This document shows, piece after piece, positions 40,784-46,141 of a DNA stretch of 46,141 nucleotides. The notes beneath the pieces are model-generated. The model saw nothing but the letters and a program-made list of their open reading frames with translations. It had not been told where the DNA came from and did not search any database. Numbering within the stretch: the first letter of the stretch is position 1; each line of letters opens with the position of its first letter. The position numbers were made by a program, and so were the translations under genes. The stretch spans positions 1 to 46,141 of IMG/VR virus record IMGVR_UViG_3300037628_000897, one strand, 5' to 3'. The stretch comes from a virus.

Positions 40784-40974
40784 TCTTCCATCTTTATATG
40801 ATATATACCTACGCAATTGCCGTCTTTTATCTTATTTGCTACTGTCATATACGTTTCCGCTATTTCGTTGGCTTTTAATTGCACCATTGCGGGATCCACT
40901 GTCTTTTCAGTAAAAGAACAATGGGCTACGTCAAGACATATAAGGCTGTATGCTATCCCCAGTTCTTTGCTCAT
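40780..40974 (-). CDS. Small early protein, unknown
   Basis: 64 residues; MVQLKANEIAETYMTVANKI and a short beta end. Overlaps both neighbours by 4 bases, which supports it as a coupled gene. Confidence 0.55.
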   Translation of the reverse strand: MSKELGIAYSLICLDVAHCSFTEKTVDPAMVQLKANEIAETYMTVANKIKDGNCVGIYHIKMEE

Positions 40975-41402
40975 AACCTTAGACCGTCCCTGGCCGTTTC
41001 GTGCTCTTTTAGCGCCCGGGACGGATCCCTTTTATGGTGGATACCTTTATTTAGATCCTCTTTATATATCAAAACCTTTCCATAAAACGAGGTTCGAGTA
41101 AAATCATTAAGATGATGATATATTTGATGGTAAGTCGCTCCCAACTCGCCGGCGGCTTCCTTTATAGTAATCCAGATATCCGGCTCTAAAATAACCCTGG
41201 GCACGGCTCCGCCGGGATAAACAATTACATTCCTACTAAGTTCTTTCCAAATCTCCGTATGATCCACCCTAAGAACGCCATAGCTTCTAATACTGGTGAG
41301 CTTGCCTCTTTCCCTTGCCAGCCTCCAGATAGTCGTATAGGACGTTTTACAGAGCGCCGCGGCCTCTTTGAAACTCAGCATATTATCCCGTTCTATTTCC
41401 AT
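40971..41402 (-). CDS. Tandem winged-helix (excisionase/MerR-like) protein
   Basis: 143 residues with two related HTH units: MLSFKEAAALCKTSYTTIWR (8-27) with a wing ending LRVDHTEIWKEL, and ITIKEAAGELGATYHQIYHH (about 78-97) with a wing ending VLIYKEDLNKGI. Two recognition helices in one chain could bind a direct repeat. Possible early regulator or directionality factor. Confidence 0.72.
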   Translation of the reverse strand: MEIERDNMLSFKEAAALCKTSYTTIWRLARERGKLTSIRSYGVLRVDHTEIWKELSRNVIVYPGGAVPRVILEPDIWITIKEAAGELGATYHQIYHHLNDFTRTSFYGKVLIYKEDLNKGIHHKRDPSRALKEHETARDGLRL

Positions 41403-41562
41403 GTCCTTTAGGTGGCGGATAAAGCCATGTTGCTAAAAAATGGCTGCGTGTTACTATATCCAGCCCATCCGCAGGATTACGGGCGGCGTATTTATTTGCG
41501 GTTATGATATCGAGATTATTATTTATCGATCCCTGGGAGTTCTTTTTCGGTTTTATTATCAA
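41383..41562 (-). CDS. Possible 59-residue gene with TTG start
   Basis: The frame from TTG 41562 reads (M)IIKPKKNSQGSINNNLDI then ITANKYAARNPADGLDIVTR and SHFLATWLYPPPKGHGNRTG. AGGAGG lies about 9 bases upstream. It fills the gap 41403-41518 and overlaps both neighbours. Composition looks coding; the TTG start keeps confidence low. Confidence 0.4.
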   Translation of the reverse strand: MIIKPKKNSQGSINNNLDIITANKYAARNPADGLDIVTRSHFLATWLYPPPKGHGNRTG

Positions 41563-41767
41563 CCTTCTTCTCCTCCTTGAGCTTCATTATCAGATACTTT
41601 TCCCAACATTCCAATTCTCTTTCTATCTCATCCGGGAAATATTCAACACCACATTCTTTGCATTTGTTTATATCGCAGCCATACAATGTATTTGGGCAAA
41701 CGCCGGTTATCTTTATTATCTCCGTCAATGCCCTTACATATAGCTTTACATCAACCTTCTTTGCCAC
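41519..41767 (-). CDS. Cys-rich small early protein
   Basis: 82 residues from GTG 41767 (GGAG 8 bases upstream). CPNTLYGCDINKCKECGVEY (about 24-43) is a likely metal site; helical tail (ERELECWEKYLIMKLKEEKK). Unknown function. Confidence 0.6.
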   Translation of the reverse strand: MAKKVDVKLYVRALTEIIKITGVCPNTLYGCDINKCKECGVEYFPDEIERELECWEKYLIMKLKEEKKVDNKTEKELPGIDK

Positions 41768-41776
41768 TACATTCTC

Positions 41777-41875
41777 CTAACCGTATGTATAAACCAATAT
41801 TTGTAAAAGTCCTATCATTCCCAGGAAGGCTACCAGATATATTAATATTAAAGACATTACGCCTATATCTCTCAT
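41777..41875 (-). CDS. 32-residue single-span membrane peptide
   Basis: Below the usual size cut: MRDIGVMSLILIYLVAFLGM plus IGLLQILVYTYG, one membrane helix. It starts in an ATGA overlap with the upstream gene and stops 10 bases before the next start, so it fits the operon. Function unknown. Confidence 0.6.
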   Translation of the reverse strand: MRDIGVMSLILIYLVAFLGMIGLLQILVYTYG

Positions 41876-42213
41876 TGATAAACACCTTCAATGGCTTCTT
41901 TTACTACCAGTTTTAAATAAACCATAAATACTTTAATCAACTTCATTAATTTATCGATATGTTCCAATTGCAGTTTGTTTTGCTCTTCACAGCGGGAGCA
42001 ATCGCTTACATGTCCCTTTCTGTATATCTGCATAAAACATTCATATGGATCCGCACAGCCTGGGTGTGCCCCCAACTCTTCCGGGGCGAACATCAATATA
42101 TCGCCGTCTTCGGTCTCTGCCTCGTACATTATGTGTAAACCGGTAAGCCTTACGGGAGTATATAACCCCAGTCCTTCTCTGCTGGCTTTAATAACTATTA
42201 GAGGTACGTTCAC
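41872..42213 (-). CDS. Small early protein, unknown
   Basis: 113 residues: PLIVIKASREGLGLYTPVRL, EDGDILMFAPEELGAHPGCA, CFMQIYRKGHVSDCSRC and a helical tail (DKLMKLIKVFMVYLKLVVKE). No family recognised. Confidence 0.6.
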   Translation of the reverse strand: MNVPLIVIKASREGLGLYTPVRLTGLHIMYEAETEDGDILMFAPEELGAHPGCADPYECFMQIYRKGHVSDCSRCEEQNKLQLEHIDKLMKLIKVFMVYLKLVVKEAIEGVYQ

Positions 42214-42440
42214 TTATTGCTTACCCTTTTATTCCAGGATTCGATCAATTTGTCTAATTCATCTTTGAAATATAGTCTACTTGCTAATAAATTGGCGAGA
42301 ATACAATCTGTAGTCTCATCCTTTAACCAATATATTTTATTATTATCATCATAACCTGGATCATATGCAGTATGCAGCGATGGCACTGCTCCACAAAAAG
42401 GACATGGCTTTAATCTAATTTGATTTTCTACTTCGTTCAT
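42210..42440 (-). CDS. Lar-like zinc protein, paralogue 1
   Basis: 76 residues. KPCPFCGAVPSLHTAYDPGY, a middle TTDCILANLL and the terminal IESWNKR are Lar-type (restriction alleviation) features. It is a tandem paralogue of the 42508-42738 gene, with recognisable DNA identity at both ends. Confidence 0.75.
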   Translation of the reverse strand: MNEVENQIRLKPCPFCGAVPSLHTAYDPGYDDNNKIYWLKDETTDCILANLLASRLYFKDELDKLIESWNKRVSNK

Positions 42441-42460
42441 TTATGTTCCAGCTTACTTAT

Positions 42461-42498
42461 AGTATCGATACTGCCTCGAGCTGCTCCAGTAGCTCTAC
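42461..42498 (-). pseudogene. Fragment of the CII-like gene 3' region
   Basis: 38 bases matching 43073-43110 at 35 positions; in the matching frame it would read V-x-LLEQLEAVSIL as in the CII-like protein. It lies in the 67-base spacer between the two Lar-like genes, so it is a relic of the duplication that produced them. Confidence 0.65.
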
Positions 42499-42507
42499 GA
42501 GTTACTT

Positions 42508-42738
42508 TCACTTATTATTCTTTCTTTTATTCCAGGATTCAATCAAAGCATCTTTATCTAAATCATTCATTACAACATAAGTGTCCAATAGATCCTCTAA
42601 AAAGCAACCATCCGTATTACAAACCAGCCAAGAAATAGGCTCAACATCATTATGTCCTTCGAATTCAGACAATAACTCAGGAACGGCCCCACAGAACGGA
42701 CATGGCTTTAATGCTGTTTTATTTAATTCATCAGACAT
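42508..42738 (-). CDS. Lar-like zinc protein, paralogue 2
   Basis: 76 residues. KPCPFCGAVPELLSEFEGHN, WLVCNTDGCFLEDLL and IESWNKRKNNK. Same architecture as paralogue 1, with a better preserved second Cys pair. Likely role: modulate host type I restriction, by family analogy. Confidence 0.78.
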   Translation of the reverse strand: MSDELNKTALKPCPFCGAVPELLSEFEGHNDVEPISWLVCNTDGCFLEDLLDTYVVMNDLDKDALIESWNKRKNNK

Positions 42739-43036
42739 TATTTGACTTACACTCTTTTACCCAGTTAAAAAGATTCCATTTACCATTTTCAATTGGCTTA
42801 AGACCACAATCTCCATAATAATGATGATCTTCGTTTTTTGTCTTATCCGACAAATGTTTCAATACCCTAAATGTCTTTTTATCTATATGTCCGAGGAATT
42901 TAAATATCCTGCCCTCTCTATTTTCATGCATAAATATATAAGTTTGGCCTTCAACTAAATCTGTGTATTTATCAATCTGGCCTTTTCGTAGCGCCGGTCT
43001 TTCGCCATATGCCTTTCTAAAACCGCTAATTACCAT
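42731..43036 (-). CDS. Small early protein, unknown
   Basis: 101 residues from ATG 43036 (TTG 43039 is the alternative), overlapping the CII-like stop as TGATG. DLVEGQTYIFMHENREGRIF, KFLGHIDKKTFRVLKHLSDK suggest a small beta barrel; see the 37523-37816 protein. Confidence 0.6.
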   Translation of the reverse strand: MVISGFRKAYGERPALRKGQIDKYTDLVEGQTYIFMHENREGRIFKFLGHIDKKTFRVLKHLSDKTKNEDHHYYGDCGLKPIENGKWNLFNWVKECKSNNV

Positions 43037-43566
43037 CAATATTGCTCCATCTTCTTATTGGTTAATCCAAGCAGTATCGATACCGCCTCGAGCTGCTCAA
43101 GGAGCTCTACCTGGATATTCTCCAACTCTTTTTGGGTTATATCCCCATCGGATATAGCTGCGGCCGCGACGCTTATAACGTCGGCGCTCTCTTTTTGGTT
43201 TTTGGCTACTGCCTGGAAAAAATCCATACTGGATATATCTATATTCAGGGAAGGGGCATAAGGATATAAACAAAAGCCGGCTTCGTGGGCTAAATATGTA
43301 AGTGGGGAAAGGACACTCGGCGCGTCGGGGTCTTTGTTATCGGGAATGTTATAGTATTCAACAAAAGCGGCCAGGACAAAGGCGGGCATGTGATGGTTGG
43401 TTTCGATATCCGAAACCCATCTGTTTACGGTGCTCATCGAAGGACTTATTTTAAGTTTTTCCGAAAGGTAGGTCCTAAAACCCTTACGGTCTTTATCCGT
43501 ATTGTTTTTGTGATAATTGACTACATTGTAAATCAATCGATCTACATTCGGTATCTTACCCCACAT
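43036..43566 (-). CDS. CII-like phage regulatory protein (CP76 type)
   Basis: 176 residues. RTYLSEKLKISPSMSTVNRW (about 31-50) is the DNA-binding helix pair; HHMPAFVLAAFVEYYNIPD, SPLTYLAHEAGFCLYP and a C-terminal helical part (QKELENIQVELLEQLEAVSI) match phage regulatory protein CII/CP76. It likely controls the lysis-lysogeny choice and leads an early transcription unit behind a candidate promoter at 43640-43667. AGGGGGG lies before its ATG. Confidence 0.82.
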   Translation of the reverse strand: MWGKIPNVDRLIYNVVNYHKNNTDKDRKGFRTYLSEKLKISPSMSTVNRWVSDIETNHHMPAFVLAAFVEYYNIPDNKDPDAPSVLSPLTYLAHEAGFCLYPYAPSLNIDISSMDFFQAVAKNQKESADVISVAAAAISDGDITQKELENIQVELLEQLEAVSILLGLTNKKMEQY

Positions 43567-43918
43567 AGCAACCCCCCTATAGAGCTGTAATAGGTTTTAG
43601 TATGCCCTTTACACAGTGCGTTCAGCGCTATCAAGGCATATACTATTTATAGATAACCACCAGGCAAGCGGCCTCCCGGAGACGGTCAAGTTTAAAGAGA
43701 CCGTTTACCCAGTGGGTTAAATCTGTTATTATCACCCTTGAGGCCCGACCCCTTGCTCTTCGTCATTCAAGGGGCCGGACCGCTTGGGCTATGCGCCGCA
43801 ACCAAAAAGGGACTACATTTATCCGTGCTTGCCCAGCAAAATAATAGAGTCACCCTGAGTCTGCGTGGCGCAATCCGCTTGGTAAAACTACTAAAACCTA
43901 AGCGGAGTTTCTTTTAAA
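43567..43918. other. 352-base noncoding region with several hairpins (leader or small RNA)
   Basis: No gene is seen on either strand. Inverted repeats: TATGCC/GGCATA (43601-43606, 43635-43640), ACGGTC/GACCGT (43682-43687, 43699-43704), CCCCTTG/CAAGGGG (43749-43755, 43768-43774) and TCCGCTT/AAGCGGA (43874-43880, 43900-43906); the last is followed rightward by GTTTCTTTT, terminator-like. The region lies between two early genes, so an antisense RNA, attenuator or operator complex is possible. Confidence 0.5.
43640..43667 (-). promoter_or_regulatory. Candidate promoter of the CII-like operon with operator-like 12-mer
   Basis: Read leftward: TTGCCT (43667-43662), 16 bases, TAGTAT (43645-43640). 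The spacer contains ATTTATAGATAA (43645-43656 on +), an inverted copy of the 12-mer at 44493-44504 by the early promoter. Confidence 0.5.
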
Positions 43919-44101
43919 CTATGGATTATCTATATCTTCTTCTATGGATTCCATGGATTCAGAATTGATAATCGAATATCTGTCTAATCTTGTTTTAATA
44001 AAATCCAACACCCGTCGGCCGTTGGCAGGACTCAAACCGTTTAGATGCGGTATGATAACAGAGGCGTATTTTTCCATTTCTTCGACGTCTGGTCTTGACA
44101 T
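43919..44101 (-). CDS. Small early protein, unknown
   Basis: 60 residues from ATG 44101. AGGAGTGCTTGCCC precedes it, identical to the leader of the 40-residue gene at 44297-44419. Helical: MSRPDVEEMEKYASVIIPHL, NGLSPANGRRVLDFIKTRLD, acidic end. Possibly an antirepressor-like or Cro-position protein; no recognisable HTH. Confidence 0.6.
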   Translation of the reverse strand: MSRPDVEEMEKYASVIIPHLNGLSPANGRRVLDFIKTRLDRYSIINSESMESIEEDIDNP

Positions 44102-44248
44102 GGGCAAGCACTCCTAAAAAGTGTTAGTTATCCCAGTCTCTCCTAGGAGTCAAGTCTTGCGTACAATGGATCTGAGACTTTTAACCGTAATGCCTGTAAG
44201 TACGCACCAGGGTCAACCTTATTTGCCTTGGGGTCAACTGAAGCCAAT

Positions 44249-44267
44249 TCCGAGGTCCGACCTCGGA
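44249..44267. promoter_or_regulatory. Perfect palindrome, operator candidate
   Basis: TCCGAGGTC-C-GACCTCGGA: two perfect 9-base arms with a 1-base centre, too tight for an RNA hairpin loop but well suited to a dimeric protein. It lies in the leader between the first two early genes. Confidence 0.5.
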
Positions 44268-44296
44268 GTATGTGACAACGCTTACTATATCTATTA

Positions 44297-44419
44297 TTAT
44301 CCTCGAAGCTTTTTTCTTTTCTTATTCGAGTGAATACGGCAATAACAATTATGACAAATAGTTTTACGATAAAGTAGCATTCCGCAGATCCGACATAAAG
44401 TGAGAGTATTCTTTAGCAT
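44297..44419 (-). CDS. 40-residue zinc-ribbon-like peptide, first early gene
   Basis: Below the usual size cut: MLKNTLTLCRICGMLLYRKT then ICHNCYCRIHSNKKRKKLRG. Two CxxC pairs make a small zinc knuckle with a basic tail. AGGAGTG lies 8 bases before the ATG. It is the first gene after the leftward promoter at 44507-44535. Confidence 0.6.
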   Translation of the reverse strand: MLKNTLTLCRICGMLLYRKTICHNCYCRIHSNKKRKKLRG

Positions 44420-44506
44420 GGGCAAGCACTCCTTTGGAATGGACCCGGCCCCCCTGGATGGTCAAGAGGACCGGGCTTTCTTTGGATGGATTTTATCTAT
44501 AAATAA

Positions 44507-44535
44507 AAAATAGTGTCTACAACTACATTTGTCAA
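44507..44535 (-). promoter_or_regulatory. Leftward early promoter
   Basis: Read leftward: TTGACA (44535-44530), 17-base spacer, TATTTT (44512-44507). It faces the early genes and starts 16 bases upstream of the repressor ATG, so repressor and early transcription diverge here. The 12-mer TTATCTATAAAT (44493-44504) lies at the expected start of transcription. Confidence 0.72.
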
Positions 44536-44550
44536 GTAAAAAATCATCTT

Positions 44551-44988
44551 ATGAAAGAATTTAATTCAAATATTTTTGTCAGTAGGTTGAAAACCCTACT
44601 AAACAATGATTCTCGACCCAAAGGTGAGTTTTATAAAACCGTAGCGGCTTCAGGTATTGTATTTAATTGGAATAAACGGGGATCAGCTCCCCAAGCGGAT
44701 AAACTGCTGGCTATAGCTCAGTATTTCAATGTCACTGTCGATTACCTTGTCGGCCTGAGCGATGATCCCGGGCCACATAAACCCAAGGTTACCTACCCGA
44801 TACCTCAAAGAAATGACGAACTACGATTCGAATCGCCGCCGGATAAACAATATGGCATATCTAATCCGGAAGTATCAGAGGCCATATGTCAGGTCAAGCG
44901 CATCTTTAATAGGCGGGGATCTCGAGATATTGACAAATTAAAGCTATTTCTTTCCGCCCTGGACCCCGGTGATGATGTAAATGAATAA
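44551..44988 (+). CDS. XRE-family repressor (CI-like)
   Basis: 145 residues. HTH domain about 8-72: FVSRLKTLLNNDSRPKGEFY, TVAASGIVFNWNKRGSAPQA, DKLLAIAQYFNVTVDYLVGL, the usual XRE pattern. The C-terminal part (78-145) lacks a LexA/CI-type Ser-Lys protease, so induction would not be by self-cleavage. It diverges from the early operon and is followed by the radC cassette. No clear Shine-Dalgarno precedes its ATG. Confidence 0.85.
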   Translation: MKEFNSNIFVSRLKTLLNNDSRPKGEFYKTVAASGIVFNWNKRGSAPQADKLLAIAQYFNVTVDYLVGLSDDPGPHKPKVTYPIPQRNDELRFESPPDKQYGISNPEVSEAICQVKRIFNRRGSRDIDKLKLFLSALDPGDDVNE

Positions 44989-45007
44989 AAAATTATGTAA
45001 TTATAAC

Positions 45008-45035
45008 TTGAAACGCTTTTCCCTTGATCTATAAT
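45008..45035 (+). promoter_or_regulatory. Promoter of the radC lysogeny cassette
   Basis: TTGAAA (45008-45013), 16 bases, TATAAT (45030-45035), a near-consensus sigma70 promoter 20 bases after the repressor stop and 39 before the radC GTG. It would give the cassette its own transcription in the prophage. Confidence 0.72.
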
Positions 45036-45073
45036 ATAGTCTTTTAGACATATTGTAGTATTTGGAGTATGGC

Positions 45074-45829
45074 GTGATAAATAAAAAAAATGACAAAGTT
45101 AAGAATCGTGTATATAATCTTAAAAGAGGCAATGGCACCGATTTCATAGAAGAACCGGCCCTTCGCCATTGGCCGGCCCAGGAAAAGCCCAGGGACAGGC
45201 TCCTGGATAAAGGGGAAGACAGCCTGGCGCCGTCCGAGCTTTTGGCTATTCTCTTTCGCACGGGTATTAAAGGTAAAAATGTCGTAAGCTTTTCGCGGGA
45301 AATACTTATCAATTTCGGCAGCATCCGCGGCCTTTTTGATGCTTCAAATGAGGAGCTTTTGGAAATAAGGGGCATTGGCAGGGCCAAGCTTACTACAATA
45401 AGAGCGGCCCTGGCCTTTGGCCGTTTATATGCCGAAGAGATTATAAGGGAGTCCACCCCCCTGATCGACCCGGAAATGGTATACAGCCTCCTCCTTCATC
45501 CCCTAAGGGATAAAAAAGAGGAGGAAATCTGGCTTCTGGCCCTGGACGGCGGGAACCGCTATAAAAACAAGGTGGTTCTTAATAAGGGTGGCTATGGCAA
45601 TGTTGCAATTTGGGCGGGCAATGTTATCAAAAAGGCTCACTCCATGGATGCGGCCGCTATCATACTGGCCCACAACCATCCAAATGGAAAGGCCGCTCCC
45701 ACCCCGGCGGACAGGATAGCTACTACTAAGCTCCGGGATATCTGCGATAGCCTTGGTATTCACCTCCAGGATAATATTATTGTAGGCATGAATGGTTATT
45801 TTAGTTTTAAGGAACAAGGATTAATTTAG
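45074..45829 (+). CDS. radC: RadC-family JAB/MPN protein
   Basis: 251 residues from GTG 45074 (GGAG 8 bases upstream); a TTG at 45062 is the alternative. The N-terminal helix-hairpin-helix includes LAPSELLAILFRTGIKGKNV and IRGIGRAKLTTIRAALAFGR. The JAB/MPN+ domain has EEIWLLALDGGNRY and ILAHNHPNGKAAPTPADR (His200, His202, Asp213), so the metal site is complete. RadC proteins are frequent on mobile elements; the reaction in bacteria is unresolved and the old DNA-repair role is doubtful. Here it heads the cassette radC, bPH2, FGE-like lipoprotein, recombinase. Confidence 0.92.
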   Translation: MINKKNDKVKNRVYNLKRGNGTDFIEEPALRHWPAQEKPRDRLLDKGEDSLAPSELLAILFRTGIKGKNVVSFSREILINFGSIRGLFDASNEELLEIRGIGRAKLTTIRAALAFGRLYAEEIIRESTPLIDPEMVYSLLLHPLRDKKEEEIWLLALDGGNRYKNKVVLNKGGYGNVAIWAGNVIKKAHSMDAAAIILAHNHPNGKAAPTPADRIATTKLRDICDSLGIHLQDNIIVGMNGYFSFKEQGLI

Positions 45830-45830
45830 T

Positions 45831-46141
45831 ATGAACGATATAATATTAGAAGCCCGACCTTCTTGGTGGAATTATATTTCAGATATCATTACTACTTGGA
45901 TTATTGCTATTATATTGTTAATGCTGGCTTTAGCTTTTGTCTTACCAGAATCACAGGAATACAGCATTATCGTATTTACTTCTTTATTTATAATTATTAT
46001 AAGCCCTGTTCTAACTGCATATTATAACCGTAAATATACAGTATTACGGGTATATAAATATAAGCTAGTTTTAGAATTAGGCATATTAAGTAAACATATT
46101 AAAGAGGTTTCTATATCAGATGTTAGAATGTTGGATTTACA
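45831..46141 (+). CDS. bPH2-type membrane protein, N-terminal part (runs off the window, completed at 1-291)
   Basis: The ATG lies 1 base after the radC stop, so the two genes are co-transcribed and probably translationally coupled. Residues 1-17 are a short cytoplasmic lead. Two hydrophobic helices follow (about 18-35, IITTWIIAIILLMLALAFV, and about 42-58, YSIIVFTSLFIIIISPVLTA). The PH-like domain then continues at window base 1. Small two-helix plus bPH2 proteins of about 150 residues are a common bacterial architecture of unsettled function. In this phage it is part of the rightward lysogeny operon, so a surface-conversion or superinfection role is possible but unproven. Confidence 0.75.
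   Translation, partial: MNDIILEARPSWWNYISDIITTWIIAIILLMLALAFVLPESQEYSIIVFTSLFIIIISPVLTAYYNRKYTVLRVYKYKLVLELGILSKHIKEVSISDVRMLDL
45996..46141. repeat. Terminal direct repeat, right copy (circular overlap)
   Basis: Second copy of the 146-base overlap described at 1-146. It lies inside the bPH2-type gene that starts at 45831 and ends at 291 across the junction. Confidence 0.9.

Noticed and set aside
45001-45456. 151-codon leftward frame opposite radC
   Set aside because: Antisense shadow of radC; repetitive Leu/Ser/Arg composition, no context.

Overview
The window reads as one complete circular temperate siphophage (or excised prophage) genome. Bases 1-146 recur at 45996-46141 with one mismatch, so the unique circle is about 45,995 bp, and one gene runs across the cut. 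A single attP-like copy of the 3' half of a tRNA-Arg (anticodon CCU) lies at 28760-28802 beside an integrase, as expected for a circular form. The host cannot be named. A lipobox lipoprotein, REPIN-like palindromes of the GTCATTCCCGCG type and moderate GC suggest a diderm, probably uncultivated bacterium.

Layout. (1) A rightward lysogeny arm runs from 44551 through the cut to 2270: XRE repressor, RadC, bPH2-type membrane protein, formylglycine-generating-enzyme-like lipoprotein and a tyrosine recombinase. radC onward is tightly packed behind its own sigma70-like promoter (45008-45035). (2) 2271-3040 is a convergent intergenic region with REPIN-like repeats and a strong leftward terminator. 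(3) The leftward late operon runs from 28171 down to 3041: terminase small and large subunits, Mu gp29-like portal, MuF-like protein, protease/scaffold, decoration protein, lambda gpE-like capsid, a beta-helix/discoidin fusion, connectors, tail tube, G/GT chaperones, tape measure, tail tip, XhlA-like and M23 lysis proteins, glycosyltransferase, beta-propeller and a large fibre-like protein. (4) attP and a second tyrosine recombinase (28817-29905) follow. (5) The leftward early/replication operon runs from 44419 down to 29905: CII-like regulator, Lar-like anti-restriction proteins, DUF3310, C5 cytosine methyltransferase, ASCH-like protein, Gp37/Gp68-type protein, DUF3326, DnaA domain IV, replication O-like protein with internal iterons, excisionase-like HTH proteins and many small Cys-rich proteins.

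How it works together. The repressor and early operon diverge around 44.4-44.55 kb with a good leftward promoter. Early genes set up replication (O-like protein on its internal iteron array) and restriction evasion. The late operon builds a lambda/Mu-hybrid head and a long flexible tail. The lysogeny arm probably stays on in the prophage.

Most notable: two candidate -1 frameshift sites (tail chaperone A AAA AAC with a perfect 10-bp stem; portal/MuF A AAA AAG in an 11-A tract); a 46-bp leader duplicated before terS and the protease gene; an iteron origin inside the O-like gene; the RadC/PH/FGE-lipoprotein/recombinase lysogeny cassette; an A-B-C-A-B repeat in a beta-propeller adhesin; REPIN-like elements inside a phage; and a phage-borne DUF3326 gene. 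Several genes under 60 codons are also listed.
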